Below are positions 25,861-39,260 of a stretch of DNA of 64,000 nucleotides, piece after piece. Numbering within the stretch: position 1 is the stretch's first letter; each line of letters starts with the position of its first letter. The notes below the pieces were generated by a model. That model was not told the origin of the DNA. It searched no databases and saw only the letters and a list, made by a program, of their open reading frames with translations. This stretch comes from Leptoclinus maculatus (Eukaryota > Chordata > Actinopteri > Perciformes > Stichaeidae). The DNA lies in contig JAVDOI010000042.1 in the NCBI GenBank assembly GCA_032191485.1, positions 1,199,809-1,263,808 of the forward strand, read 5' to 3'. The position numbers and the translations under genes are program-made.

Positions 25861-28732
25861 CACTAATTAACAGGTAACCCACAAGAAAACGTAACGTTTC
25901 ACCAGTAAAGACAAAGAAGAATACTTTCAGCTAGTAAATATGGATGTAAACATTTCACAATTTAAGATATTCAAATTTTTTTTAAACAAATTAACATATC
26001 CACAAAAACGTTTTTTATTGATTTGAATGAATTGATTTCATGTTTGTCAGACTCAAAGACCCACACATTTTGATGAGAAAACTCCACTGGGAACCTTTAA
26101 GTGCCCCTGTTTCCATTCACATATATTTATGCACATTTTGTAGTATCGTAACACAGAAAAATGGATCCGAGCATCTTCGTGAAAGACGTGGCTCTCTCTG
26201 GAAGCTTGATGGCCTCATGATGATGTCATCATCATCACTTGCAGCATGGCTGCTGTTGGTTGTGGCTAGTTTCTTTTGTGGCAAAATAATACCAAGTAGA
26301 AAGCTCCATTGGTTTCTTTTCACATTGTGCAGGGCAGGGTTGTATATTAGTCCTGTAGATATTGTGACAATGCTAATAATGTCAAGATGGTTTGATTTTG
26401 TGCTAAACTTCAACCAAAGTTGAAGTCACTAAGTTTACTTCACTCTCCAAGAAAATCCACAGATTTCATATAAATGAACAGATTTTGGTCCAACATGCTG
26501 TTATATATGGTCATGTGACCAAGCCCGAAGAGATCTCGGCGCAGACTCATGACATGTTGATCTGCCATCGGGCCTCTGAACACCTGCGGATCCCCCACAA
26601 AGACCAGGCGTGGATGGATATGAATCATTTTGAGCACATCTCTTTATCTTCTTTAAACCTCTGTGCTCAACCCCCCCCTTAACTCCCCTCCTTCTCGGAG
26701 AGTTTCATGTGCATTACATGTCTAAGACCCATTAATACTGAAAGCTGAAGACACATAGTGAAATTCCTCCTCCTCGCGGACACGGAGGAATTCAACGTCG
26801 ATCATTTATCTCCCAGCGAAGCCCTCATCGTCTGCTGAACGCTCTGTGTCTCATGTTGACAGACAGAGAGGTATCACAGAGGGGGAACGGTGCAACGGAG
26901 GGAAACGATAGACAAAAACAAAGCCAAACCGAGCACTTGAGTGAGAAAACTGTGTGAGCAGTGTTTACATAGCTAAAACCACGCAGGCATGTTCAGGAGC
27001 TCACGCGTGAAGTGGGCCGATGACAAGAGCTAAACACATTAACCGACTCTTCCCTGTTTGCTCCGGATTACATGTGCCGGCACCATGGCGACCACGGCGA
27101 AAGATAATTGTTGTTTACAAGGGAGGACGGCTGCTATCATGACCTCAGGCTGGGGGGGGGGGGGGGGGTCAGTGATGAATCTGTTGCCACGGTGATGTGT
27201 GCAGGTTTTAATTGAACCCACAGAGTATTCAAACTTCTGCACTATTGGCTTGGAGAAAATATTCATTGACAGCCCTTAAAGTCAAACCCTTTCCATCTGT
27301 GACAGTATCTACGTGGGACAAATGAAGCAATCGGTGCGTAATTGAGTAATTCTTCTGAGTCAGACTTTGCACCCTTAGATGTTTGAGTCATCACTGTCAA
27401 TCATCTTACCACATTCTGTAATGAAAACCACCCGGCGGAGGACTGAGTGCTGATTAAATTGGATATAATTAGGTCATAGGAGTTTGAGATAATGAAAGTC
27501 AGTGTCGCTCCGCTGTCGTCCCGTGTGTTCAGGGTCCTGCGGGACTGAAACAGGCCTGTTAAACTTTATTAGAGTGAACAGGCTTCCTGAGTCCTCCGCA
27601 CACTGGGCCTGGGAGAAAAGAGTACACGAACACAGCAACAACAGCCTATTGTCTGAGAGTGGAAGAATGAATGGATGACAGGACGGATGGATGAATGAGA
27701 GGTCTGTTCTCTGCTCCATTTGTGGGCTGAGATAACAGTTAGTGTGGTGATGCGTAGACGTTTGTTTCAATTATTCAGAAAGAGGTTTAAGTTAAGGGTT
27801 GATGATATATAAAGTTTAGTCTTTGCAGTTTTCAGCTGCAGAGGTTTCAGACTCACAATCTCACTTCACGGCTGTTGCTTAGTAACTTGAGGTTAAACGC
27901 GAGCAGGCTTTTAGTGCGTCGATGGCGACGGCATTGTGGAACACATCGATCACTTATTGGATGTCAAGAAAAGCACAAATAATATTGAATTGACTGTTAA
28001 CATGCACATTAAAGTGTCAGATAAGACTCCCCTAACAATGGTGAATCTTTTACAATAGATAAGGATTTAGATTTAGATTCAAAGCTACTAAACTCCAGTA
28101 GCTCTTTAGTTACTCACTGCAGGACCTAACGATGTCCCTAGCAACCCAGTATGAGTCCTTGACTAAATGAAGCTTCATAGTTTCCACAACTATCTTTAGC
28201 AATGAATTGAAAAGAGAAAAAAACAACTCCCACATCTTCCCTGATGAACTAAACTGAACTGATCAAATGTAGTCTGCATGGATTCTCTCTCACCTTGACA
28301 CACCAAAGCCAACAGTTCGCCATTTGGAACTGTTGACCGTCTATTGCCGCCTGTCACCTGTAGTACACGTATTCTCAGGGACTGTCCTGCCAAGTAGAAT
28401 GACAGCATCTGTGGTTTTCAGCAAGTGCCCCAAAACAACACACGTTTGCGCTGAAGTGACAGTAATAATGACGGGTGCGACAAAGTCCGTGTAGGATTGA
28501 GGTCGTGGCGGATGGATAGATCAACTAAACATCATGCAATTAATTTCCTGTTTCCAACCGACAACCACGTTTGTATTACTGTTACCATGATGACACAGTT
28601 CCCCCACACTAAAAGTTATTTTACCAAAACCACGTTTCCTTGAACCTAACCTCGTCGTTTTAGTGCCTAAACCCAACCAAACTTGAACCATAGCGTTGTC
28701 ACATCATAAAACTGATTCACTTTTCAACAGTA

Positions 28733-29289
28733 GCCATGTTTCCATTCAATTGTCAAGAACATTTTAAATAAAGTTTTGAAAAAAAAGGAAATGCGAATAA
28801 GGCGCGTTTTCCATTAGCTGGTCTGGAGCGAATACACTCGGGTACAAAGTAGTTTGGTCAGACGTTGGTGGTGTAGGTTACGCATGTCTGTAATCCGCCA
28901 GTAAACAGAAGTAGAGGTTTTGAACTGGAAACAAAACACGTCATCTAACCATCTACGAGATCATTTTTAATTGTTTTTTAATGTCAGCTACTATTGGCAA
29001 TGTTTCATGCTGTTCGGTGATAAAGACAAGCATTCACACGTTATGGGAATATCTGATAGAATGCCAATGGCAGAAACAGCTGATCAGTCATGTGAGTCAA
29101 TGTTCGCTACGTCAGAATTGACTCAGCAAAGGCATTTCCATAATCCATCTAATGCAACTCTTTGGACCTCAAATGAGCATTGAAACTTCTTGCAAATGAG
29201 AAAGTTTTATACAATTTTGCAGTTTCCATTCAGCTTTTCTAATGCGTTACTTCTAAATGTGAATAAAACTATGTTAAAGGAAACATGGC
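28733..29289. mobile_element. MITE with GCCATGTTTCC inverted ends, TA-flanked
   Basis: The unit starts GCCATGTTTCC and ends GGAAACATGGC, with TA immediately outside both ends (28731-28732 and 29290-29291), as in Tc1/mariner-type insertions. It is 557 bp long with no transposase frame. An open frame at 28971-29183 inside it is not protein-like. Confidence 0.7.
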
Positions 29290-29887
29290 TAATGATTTAT
29301 AGCGGTTTTGGCGGACACCCAGAACCGTCTCGCGTTTCTCTAAGCGTCTATGATTTCACAGATGATTAAAAAGGTCAAATTGTTTTTTTATAGGCAGCTA
29401 AAGAAACGAGAAGTGCATTCATAGTGAAATGCAGCAAACACCAGTTAAAACTGACTCATGGGAAAGGGATGTACATGATGTGGTTGTGATCTGGCTCGTA
29501 ACAACATCACTGGGTGAACACTGCCCTGATTAGCTGCTGCATCCATCACTGAGTGTTTAGACGGGACGAGCAGCTCCACTGACGGACATGAGTTCACTCC
29601 CCACTGCAGGTGCTGACGGGGTGGGAACACGCAGAACACACACATTACTATTTCTACACATTACTGTTGCATGAACACTATTACACCAAGTTGTAATCAG
29701 TAAAATGTTTATTCTTTGATAAACAGTCATTGTACTGCCAGTAGTGTGATGTCTTTTCCGTTGATGCAGCTTGAGTTTCTGTCAGTCAAGGTGGCTCGCA
29801 GTACCCAGCATGCAATATTTTTTTCTCATGCGACTCCTCGGGCTCATCACACCCTCCCTTCATTTGTTACAATGTTTTCCAACACAA

Positions 29888-30311
29888 TCTCACGGCAATT
29901 TGTGAAAATAGTCACAAAATGCAATCTATTGGTTTCATGTTGAGGGACACGAATTGTCAAAAAAAACAAATGTTAGGTTTAGGCAACAAAACAAACATTA
30001 AGTTTAGGCACCAAAATTAGGGTTAGGTTAAGGCAACACAACTAAATAGTTAGGTTTAGGCAACAAAACAAACGTTAGGTATAATCAACAAAGCAAATGT
30101 TAGGTTTGGGCAACAAAACGAACGTAAGTTTAAGGCAACAGGTTAGGCTTAGGGTTAAACTAACGTTAAGTTTAGGCAACAAAATGAACATTAGGTGTAG
30201 GCAACAAAACCACATAGTTAGGTTTAGGAAAAAACGTAACGAAAACGGACAAGTCGTCTCCATGTCCAATAGATTGCATTTCGTGAGTATTTCCCAACCT
30301 GCCATGAGACT
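29888..30311. mobile_element. MITE whose interior is a TTAGGTTTAGG-type minisatellite
   Basis: Inverted arms meet at ATGCAATCTATTGG on the left (near 29919-29932) and CCAATAGATTGCAT on the right (near 30268-30281), with weaker matching outward (TCTCACGGCA against TGCCATGAGA). Between them lie about nine degenerate tandem units of the type TTAGGTTTAGGCAACAAAAC. Related tandem blocks occur near 25705-25760 and 38935-39130. The outer limits are approximate. Confidence 0.65.
29965..30235 (+). repeat. Minisatellite, degenerate TTAGGTTTAGGCAACAAAAC units
   Basis: The repeated unit is about 20-35 bases with variable spacing and base changes. The TTAGG and TTTAGG cores look telomere-like, but the units are interrupted by GCAACAAAAC, so it is not a telomeric array. 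Confidence 0.7.
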
Positions 30312-32007
30312 GGGCTGTGTACTCCTTCTCTCTGTGTTTGATGGACAAATCACGTCATGGCTCTACATTTCTAAATATTGCGGGTTTGCATGCATGTTTG
30401 TTTGTAAGAGAAAAACAGTGTCACCATTGTTTAGGTTATCTCCATGGAACAAGTCTGTTGTTTCTTCCACTCATCTCAACACTTCTCATTTGATTCATTC
30501 CTTCAAAGAGGAGCTATTGTAACATATTCATTGAATTGATTTTAAATGAAGATTACAGATGACTTTTCTCACTGAATGTGTGTCTGTTTCTTAGCAATAA
30601 GCTGTGCAGCAGCAGGTGGAGATCTGTCTTTTGGAGCTGATGACTCTCCAGAGCTTCAGACTGATGGCTCACACTCACTCTCCCTGATCTGGGAATAATC
30701 ACTTCCTGTGCTTTGGGAATATTGTGTCATAGACATTACACTCTGTCTTTGTTAATTAATCAAGGCCTGTGCACCGTTTCCCTGTGTGTGCATGTGTGCC
30801 CTTGCTATTCGGTCCGAGAGACACGGAGGTCGTTAGCTCTCGATGCTTGCGAGGTGTTTCGTGTTTTCAAAAATTGCTTTTGTCTCCTTCATCATTCACT
30901 CCCCTTCTCTCTCTCTGTCTCTCTTTTCTGTCCTCTCTATCTGTCTGTCTCTCCATGTTTCTCTCTCTTAATTGTTTCCAGAGTGTTTGTTTGGGAATTT
31001 GTTGAGTTCTCCATCACACGCAACCAGGATCTCAGCCAAGGCATTCCCCTCTGTACACACACACACACAAACGCTTACATACAGAAAATACCACATTGAA
31101 TCCTTCAATTCCACCTTTGTGATGTCTCCACTGTGTCACCTAAGTGTGTGTGTGTGTGCATGTTGCTGCATGTCTGTTTGCATTCGGCATGTATATGAAT
31201 CCTAATTCAGCATCTATATAATTAGACAGGATTTTCTCTGACAGCACACACACACACAAACACACACACTTCAGTCGCTGATGTTTGTATTTGCGTCGTC
31301 ATGGCGATGCCGCTTGTTCTTGGTGTCTCGGTAACAGCAGTGAGAAAGGTGAGTGCGCCACCCTTCCCTTTCCTCTTCTCACTCTGCCGAGCTCCGGCCG
31401 ATGCGTTCCTCTTTCTTATCCCTTTGCCCCACTTTATCTCGCCTCTTTATCCCGACTCATCAAGATCATCTCGAGAGACACCGCCAGAGTCTTTCTCCCT
31501 CTCATCCTCCCGAAACCACACAGAGCAAAAAATATATATATATTCGGATTTCTTTCATTTGCATTCCTTACCAACTGTGCACACTTCCTTCCCGTCTCTC
31601 ATCACATTTCACTGAGGCAATAGGTCAAAAGGTCGCGTCATACGCTCTCAGCGGGAACTCAATTTCCCATCATCCACCTCACGCTGAGCCGAACCCGTCC
31701 TCACGCTGTGGCGGGATAAAAGGCTCCGGAGCGAGAGATGAGATCTGACGGGCGAGAGAAAAAAAGACATTATAAAAAGGTATGGGGTGAGACACATGGA
31801 TGTGGCGAGAGATACGAGGGGGGGGCTGGAGAAGGAGTGGGACACAGGGAGGTTGGAGGGCAGCAGGGAGGAGGGAGGGAGTGTGAGGGAAGGGCAGGAC
31901 TGTAAGGTGCTTTCCCAATTCTGGTCTTGAATTCATTGTTTGAAAAACATGTGGTCTGGATTTGTTCTTCGAGGAGAAAGAAGGACGAGATCACACACAG
32001 TAGTGCT

Positions 32008-32045
<38 letters not shown>

Positions 32046-33368
32046 ACATGCAGCAGTCTATGAAGTCACGTCACGCTTCTAGTGGGGGACAGACAAAACG
32101 CAGCAGAAAATCCAAACCAGTGATGTGAATGAAAAGGTTACGCTGTGTGTGTCCGTGTTAAATTTTCAGCATGAAAAACATTTCCCTGAACGAAGATGTC
32201 ATTTGGGCTTTTAAAAGCCCAAATGTTTCCAATGATCCAACCAATCAGCCTTTAACGAGGCTGTCAGGTGAAGCCCCCCCGATAGACCGAGACACGGTTG
32301 TTTAGGAAACCTAATTGGTTAATGGGGCTTTTCCCAGATCTTTCATCACCCCCCCCACCCGTTCCTCATCTGGTTTGAATCGAGACGTGAACCGCTGCCT
32401 CAACTTCTCCCCTCTTCTTTTCCTTTTCTTTCTCTCCATCTGTCTTTCTTTGTTTTACTCTTCTATCACTCTTTTTTTCGTTTTGCTGTGTTTATCATCT
32501 TCTTATTTGGCTCGCTTAAAAGTGAAAGTTGTGGCGTTTGCGATGGGAAAGTTGTGTATCCAATGAGGTGTCATTAAAAAAAAGCACACACTCCCTTGCT
32601 CTCATATCACATAAATGTGCATCATTTGTTTTTGGAGGAACCCGGTGTTCTTAATACTTTGTTTGAATACAACATACTATAACTTTTGCTTTAAGCTGTC
32701 AGTAAAACTAACCCCCGATTATCTGCCAATCACCGGTTGGCTATCTCGTATAAATATATATATATATATAATTGTCCCAGGTAGCTGGCATGTCTGACAG
32801 GCCTGACAGCTTCTAAACTCACGTCATGTTCACTGACACCCTGGAAATCGCAGTCCCTGCTAAACACATAACGGTTGAATACTAACGTGCCGACCCGGTC
32901 CCTTGCGGTATGAAACTTACAAACTCACACTGATGGTTGTGTGCGTCGATTGACAACTGCTGTTGTTTTAGCTGCAGATGCTGTCGCATTCTCAAGTCAG
33001 TTGTGACTGGAATCTCCAATTCCAGTGGTTTGATGTAGGTGATGGAGCAGATTTCTGCAGATAACCTGATGCAACAGAAATGCATTTATTCATCAGTTTC
33101 CCTCATCGGCCTGAAGTGTTTTTGAATCTTCTCACTTATGCATAGGGGAAAACTCAACATACATATTTGTTTCTTCTCTGTCATATCCTGCATTTCATTG
33201 TGTCCTATAATGCAAATAAATCTCTTTTGAGAACACCTGCATTGTTAACATCCATGTTCGTTAACTAGCAGCCTTTGTTGGTGTATTGCAGCATATCTTG
33301 GAGCATTAACGCACATGTAGATCAGTGGAACAGTGCGGGACCATTGGCAGGACTGTGTGTTTTTATCA
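30312..33368. other. Gene-free stretch
   Basis: Pyrimidine-rich segments at about 30895-30970, 31350-31520 and 32400-32480 create long but meaningless open frames. Also seen are a short CT/CA array (32010-32048), the 26-bp palindrome at 32200 and a TA run (32752-32770). Confidence 0.6.
32200..32225. repeat. Perfect 26-bp palindrome
   Basis: The half-site CATTTGGGCTTTT is followed immediately by its exact complement, with no spacer. A CCAAT-type ACCAATCAGCC lies about 15 bases downstream. The function is unknown. A dimeric protein-binding site is possible. Confidence 0.7.
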
Positions 33369-33752
33369 GGCGGCAACCTCCGGTTCTGCAGAGTGAAGCC
33401 AATGCAGAAGTGTCATAAAACTTGCATTCTCTCTACTGACCAGCAAAGGGCGACTCCTGTTTGCAAAAAAAAAATCCAATTGTATAGAAGTCTATGAAAA
33501 AATGACTCTACTTCTCTCTTGATTTATTACCTCAGTAAACATTGTAAACATGAGTTTATGGTCTCAATCTCTAGTTTCAAGTCTTCTTCAATACAGCATG
33601 ATGTTCATTTAGTAAATTATGGTCCATTTAGAGTCAAATAGGCCGAAAGCAGAGTATGCTTTAGGGCGGGCTTACTGTGATTGACAGGTCTCTGCCGCTA
33701 CCAGAGACGTATACGGCGTCTCTACGTCACTCCTCCGCAGTACAAATATGAT
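33369..33752 (+). mobile_element. Repeat family A, copy lacking its 3' end
   Basis: It begins CAGGCGGCAACC like the full-length copies and runs to CCGCAGTACAAATATG, where the family match stops before the usual CAGTCTATGG terminus. It was probably broken by later rearrangement. Confidence 0.7.
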
Positions 33753-34979
33753 TCAACCTTTGTTTTTTTACAATGCATTTAATACTTTCTTTCTTTCTTC
33801 ACAGGGCTTGTGTGAAGGAAATAAATATGAATTTACAGTTAATTACAATTCCTCCTCAGCAATAAGGAGGTTGGTTTATGCCGTTTCGCTGGTCACACTC
33901 ATTGTCTTCGTGCTTCTTTGCAGTATATTTTCTTTGCGGAGGCTCTCGCTACGGTGCCATGCACGAGTCTAAACAAAGCTTAAGAGTAGAGGAGTGAAAA
34001 AGTCTGCTATATCCTCTAGGCTAATGCATGCAGTGTGAAACACCATGCATTCAGGAAAAGCTCTGTCTTAGAGATGCTGTGTGAAAACAGCACTATTTTC
34101 ATGCACTGGAGAAGGATTTGTGTTTTAGTCTTTGGAATGTTCATGTACTGAGGAGGGGGGGGGGGGTGACACAGATAGTGGTATTGAAAAGACACAGGTT
34201 TTGTTGTACGCAAAAGCACTTTCTGAACATCGGACTGCTTTGCCAGAGGTCAAAGACTCTACGGGGGAACTATGGTTAAGGTGGTGAGGGTTCTAAAAAC
34301 ATTGGCTGTGCACTTGTCAAACTGTCTGTCTGTCTGTCTGTCTCTATAAGATGCTGGATAATCACAGTGTCTCCAAGTGTGACTATTGCGAAAGTAATGC
34401 TGAGAAAATGCTGTTTAAATTATCAGTGAAACCTCTGCTTTTTTTCCTGCTTTTTCTGTTCAATGGAGACAGTCTAAACTGTGGAGCTGTAGCGAGACTA
34501 AAGGTAAAGCTCAAAGAAACCTCCTCTAATTCTGCGGTTGATATTTGGAAATCGCATCAGGCCCAAGCCCGAGGATGAGTCACCGACTGTAAGAGCTCGA
34601 CTCTAAATCCCTCGAGTAGCGATAACCAGAGGAGAGGGGATGAAAACTTGGAAAGACTTTTTTTCTAAGTGTTGTAAGATTGTGGATGAGCAGCGACGAT
34701 GAGAGATGGGGGTTTTCTCGAGAGTCCTTTGGGGACACCATCTTTTATTTGAACCTGTTATTAAAGTTAATTGTATCCTATTGGCACATAGTCTCACCCT
34801 GGAAAGCAATTTCCTCCAGAGACCAGAGGCATTACTTTTGTTAAAAAAAAAAGAAATTGATCTGCATACTTTAAATTGCTCGTAATCAATCTTGTTAAAC
34901 AATACCTCATCGCGGTTTAAAGAATCTCAAATATAAAAAAAAGCATCAGTTGGCGTCTCCCCCTGCGTGTGTGTTCACA

Positions 34980-35125
34980 TGTCCGTGTGTGAATCCGAGC
35001 CTCGGAGCTGTGAATATTCATAGCCGGGCTATAAGTGCTTATGAATGTGCTGAAAGTGATTTTCAATGGCCACATTATGAATCACGGCCCGGCAAAGAAG
35101 CTCATTCAGAAGCATCTGTTGCCTG
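34980..35125. promoter_or_regulatory. Candidate conserved non-coding stretch
   Basis: Unique-looking sequence (GCTGTGAATATTCATAGCCG, TATAAGTGCTTATGAATGTG, CACATTATGAATCACGGCC) directly left of a long TG array. It contains the palindromic TGAATATTCA. Regulatory function is only a guess. Confidence 0.2.
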
Positions 35126-35141
35126 ATGATGTTGCTGCCAA

Positions 35142-35142
<1 letters not shown>

Positions 35143-35216
<74 letters not shown>

Positions 35217-35222
35217 TGTGTG
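35143..35222. repeat. (TG)n microsatellite
   Basis: TG run of about 80 bases with a TTTG break near 35213. Confidence 0.97.
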
Positions 35223-35337
35223 GGTGTACGTCTATATATTGTGTTCATTGTGGCAAAGCACGGGGAGTGTTCTGTGTAAGTAGATTGTGTGCCAAAAAGG
35301 GGCCCCGGAACCCCTGCAGGAGACCCTTATCTGTGCT

Positions 35338-35339
<2 letters not shown>

Positions 35340-35420
<81 letters not shown>
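35340..35420. repeat. (GT)n microsatellite
   Basis: A pure GT run of 81 bases, only 117 bases after the previous TG array. Confidence 0.97.
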
Positions 35421-35424
<4 letters not shown>

Positions 35425-35620
35425 AGACTTTCTGCATTGCAGAGGTTTGAAGCAAATGTCAATTTTTGATTTAGTGAAACTGTCGGTTCCCTATTCCCAT
35501 GAAGTGTGTGTGTATGTGTGTGTGTTTGCATCAAAAGGAGAGGATATGAAAGGTGAATGTCAGTCTTTGATGTAAAGCTTCCCACTGTTAAACTTCAGCT
35601 TCAATCAACATCTTAACTGC

Positions 35621-35621
<1 letters not shown>

Positions 35622-35653
<32 letters not shown>
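35622..35653. repeat. (CA)n microsatellite
   Basis: A CA run of about 32 bases, in the opposite sense to the two TG arrays to its left. Confidence 0.96.
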
Positions 35654-35658
<5 letters not shown>

Positions 35659-35935
35659 GCAACGCAGCCACCGTTTCACATTAAAGACTCCACAATGAGA
35701 TTTTTTTTAAAAAAGAGTCGAGACCGAAGAGACGAAAGAAAAAGACTAATTTAGATTGATGGCGATGCATCGACGATCGTCCCGCTCGCCCGTTTGTCCC
35801 GTCGCGGATGTCTGTGCGTTTTGTTTACGTCTGGGTGTAGCTGCGGGGGCGTTTGTGTTACTTGAGTGTGCGTGTGATCCTTTACATGATCACACGGTGA
35901 ATTTGGCAACAGATTACCGGCCTACCATCTGCTAG

Positions 35936-35939
35936 TCAC

Positions 35940-35977
<38 letters not shown>

Positions 35978-36008
35978 ACACGCACACTCTCACACACACT
36001 CACACACC
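35936..36008. repeat. (CA)n microsatellite, interrupted
   Basis: A CA array with CG, TA and CT interruptions. Confidence 0.95.
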
Positions 36009-36145
36009 TATTCCGCTGTGTGTGTGTGTTGATGCACCACGCTGACTCGTTGGATTAATTGTGTGATTTATTCAGTTGGTTCTTGATTTTGGGGCGAGAC
36101 AGCCTTCTCCAAAAAGGGTGGAGACCATCATTAAGTCTGACATCA

Positions 36146-36167
36146 CCCCCCCCCCCCCCCCCCCCCC
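36146..36167. repeat. Poly-C run (22)
   Basis: 22 consecutive C. Similar homopolymers occur at 7072-7090 (G), 27152-27168 (G), 46996-47014 (C) and 54284-54300 (C). Confidence 0.95.
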
Positions 36168-36489
36168 ACAGACACAAACACACACACACTTACTCTCGCT
36201 CTCCAAAAACATACACTAACTAACAATACAGCTGTTGTGTAGCCTAACACTACAAAATGAGGAGTACTGTGCAACTCCCACGTCATGACATTTGTATTAT
36301 TGCCTCACGATGTGTGCAGAGAATCGTGTGTGTGTGTTCTTCACAAAGGTGTCATAACGGGCCCCCTGCCGTTCGGACCTCAATTAACCCCCTGCAACTG
36401 CACAGCAGAGCGACGGAGCATGGAGGAGGGCGGCGGGAGGAGAGGATGAAGGAAGTGATCGGATGACGACGGCACGGAGGGACTGGTGG

Positions 36490-36492
<3 letters not shown>

Positions 36493-36522
<30 letters not shown>
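36493..36522. repeat. (CT)n microsatellite
   Basis: A pure TC run of about 30 bases. Confidence 0.95.
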
Positions 36523-36524
<2 letters not shown>

Positions 36525-38789
36525 AAGAGCCTTTCATCTATCCATCTAACCTCCTCGCTCCCCCGCCCCTGTCAGTCTGAGAGGCGCCCGTGGGGTCAGA
36601 TGGAGAAACTGAATTCAGGAGCGGGACTTGCACAATGGCGGGCTGAGCCGGCTTTACAAACCCCCGAACGTCGAGTGGACGGCCCGTGAAAGCCGCTAGC
36701 CTCGAGGCCGGCTAACATGCTAACACACATATATACAGAGAGAGAGAAGGAGAGCAAAAGGAGCTCTTTCTTCTTTTATATTGATAGTAATAATAATAAT
36801 AATAGCTATCAAAGCAATCTGAGAACATGTGGCCCATAGCCTCTGGCTTGTTTGTGTGAATGCGACCCTTCGTGGGCGGAGTCAGCGTTAACGCGAGTTG
36901 GCTGAAGCCGTGAGAGTGTCCCTTTCTGTCCCTTTCTTCTGCAGGATGTGACGCCGGCCTCCTCCCGTTTTCAACTCTGCTCGGAGTCGTCGTTCGATCC
37001 GTCCTTCCTCGTAAAGTTGATAACGATGCCCCCCCCACCCCCCCATCCTCCTCCCATCCTCAGCGGTCACGCCAATAAAACACGTTTGAGCTGAGGACAG
37101 CAAACCCAAGAGGAGATGGAAGCACACACACACACACACACACACGCACGTATGATTACGACTACACATGCCGCGTCGCTTACAAACACATGCCAGCATT
37201 TGCGAACCGCATATGGGCACACAAACACACACGTGCGTGCACTCGCACACCCTGACACCAAGGGGAGACGGGGGTCAGACGGGACTGATTGTCTCTTCCA
37301 GTCGCTCCAGAGAGCATATTGATTTTTCCCACACTCCTCTTTCCACACACCTCCCTCTCTCTCTCTCTCGCCTCCTTCTCTTCCTCTCCCGAGGACTCTT
37401 CCTATTTTTCTCTGCCTCCCTGTCTCTGCGCAGTTTTTCTCGAACCCCCCCCCCCAAAAAAAACCTCCTCCCACTTTTCTCTCTCTCCCTCCATCCAATC
37501 CCTCTTTCTCTCTCTCTGTGTTCTTGTGCTTCTTTTTTTAGCCTCCTGCCTGTTGAACGGCTCTCACCCCTTTGCGATTTCCGCACAACAATGTGAATGA
37601 AATGCGACGGATACATAACCGCAGCGGCAATCACCTGTGCTGCGCTTCAGAAGTGTTCCAAAGCCTCAAAATGATTTACTCTCACCAGATTCAGGACTCC
37701 TCGCGTGATCCCTGAGCGTCTGAAACAAGACAGTGCTCTGCTGTAAAGCTCCGTCTGCAACGAGGCTCCTGTCCTTGTCGGGGAATCGCACACTGTGTCG
37801 GTATTTAAGACCCACGAGACTATAACTCACTCTGTCGCTTCCTCGTGCTCTGGCGCTCTCACATCAAGCTGAGGCCTTTATTTCATGGCGCTCTTCTTGT
37901 CACTTGCCTTTGTCCTTTTTGGGGGTGTGGGGGGTGTGTGTGGGGGGGGGGGGGCGCCTTTGCATGAACAAATCCTCTGACAAAATTCCTAGATTATGCA
38001 AGGTGCGAGGAACAGGTGATATATCTCCAGTGCGGAGGCCGCCGCTGAAGTGTTTGTGCATGTGGATATACGAGGGAGTGAGTCGGGAGGTGGCGTTTTA
38101 TGGCCAAAGTTATCAACTCCATGGAAAAACTACGAAGGGAAGTAGGGAATTATTATCCATGGTTGTTTATTCTTTCCTCTGATTTAGCTCAGCGAAGAAT
38201 ACCCATTGATCTTCATCAGGTTCGCCTTCACCAAGACTACATCTTCCCCAATTTGGCCAGACGAGGGACCGTGTGGGTTCAGACAGATGTAGAATCTGTT
38301 GTCACAACAACGCTCCTCAACAAGCCAGCTCTGCACAATTAGTTTCACACACATGTTTATCTTGTTCTTACGGGCTATTTTAGGATAATGGCGGTTGGGG
38401 CTGTTTTGGTTCGCCTCTGTGGAAAAAAAGCCGCAGTCGGAGGCGCTGCGCTTAAACACACAAACACTGAGGGATAATTGTGTAAAAGGATTAGAGCGGC
38501 TGAGACTCTATTGTTGCGAGATGAGGGGAAATATGCAAGACTGTCATGTCTGGTTGGATACCTTCCTCTGTTGTTGCTAAACATTCAAATGAACTCCCGG
38601 CTTTAACACAGACACTCAGGTACGAACGCCTCCACCGAGACAATGCAACATGATTGTTTTTAAAAAAACTAACATTTTCAACAGAATCATTTTTATGGCT
38701 GTAAACAGTTGAACAAATGTCACGGCCCCAACTGTGTTTTCTGCTGTGCTGTGAGGAGATGCTGTGAACAAGGCTTTTTCTCCTGTATC

Positions 38790-39260
38790 TTGATACAGTG
38801 TCTCGTACGATATCTTAAGAAAAGTTACCCCTCATTTTTGACCGTTTTCCTACGAAAGTCCAGCAACACGTGTCAATATCCACTCATTTCATGCAGTCTT
38901 TTCAAAATAAACTTCCGTCTTCACAGGAAATAACTTAGTTAGGATTAGGAAAAGATTGTGACATACTTAGCTAGGTTTAGGCAACAAAACTACTTTGTTA
39001 GGTTTCGGAAAAGATTGTGAAATACTTAAGCTAGGTTTAGGCAAAACAACTTCTTAGGTTTAGGAAAAGATTGTCAAATACTTAAGCTAGTTTTAGGAAA
39101 AAAACTTCTAAGTTAGATTTAGGAAAAGATCGTTAAATACTTGTGGCGTTATTGAAGTACCGAAGTTACGTGACGGATAAATCAACGTTGACTTCTTGTT
39201 TCACAGGAACAGCAGTCTCCTGGAAGAAAGACCGATGTTTGTTTGACCCATCCACCTCCC
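38790..39260 (+). repeat. Repeat family B, copy 2 with expanded TTAGG-type block
   Basis: GTCTCGTACGATATCTTAAG, TTTTCCTACGAAAGTCCAGC and TTTTCAAAATAAACTTCCGT are followed by several TTAGGTTTAGGAAAAGATTG units (about 38935-39130). It ends near AACAGCAGTCTCCTGG. Confidence 0.6.

Larger units (their letters stand above)
24112..28730. other. Gene-free stretch
   Basis: Besides repeat family B near 25.6 kb, there are TG arrays (24903-24942 and 25142-25171) and a poly-G run of 17 (27152-27168). The block around 27430-27560 is repeat-poor and AT-rich (GATATAATTAGG). No gene. Confidence 0.6.

Noticed and set aside
29965..30235. Telomeric array
   Set aside because: Units contain GCAACAAAAC spacers and are degenerate, so this is a minisatellite and not TTAGGG.
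30097..30522. 141-codon open frame
   Set aside because: It runs through the TTAGG-type minisatellite and the end of a MITE.
37067..37634. Several 100-140 codon open frames on both strands
   Set aside because: All derive from CT/GA-rich and CA-rich low-complexity sequence (Ser/Leu or Arg/Glu runs).
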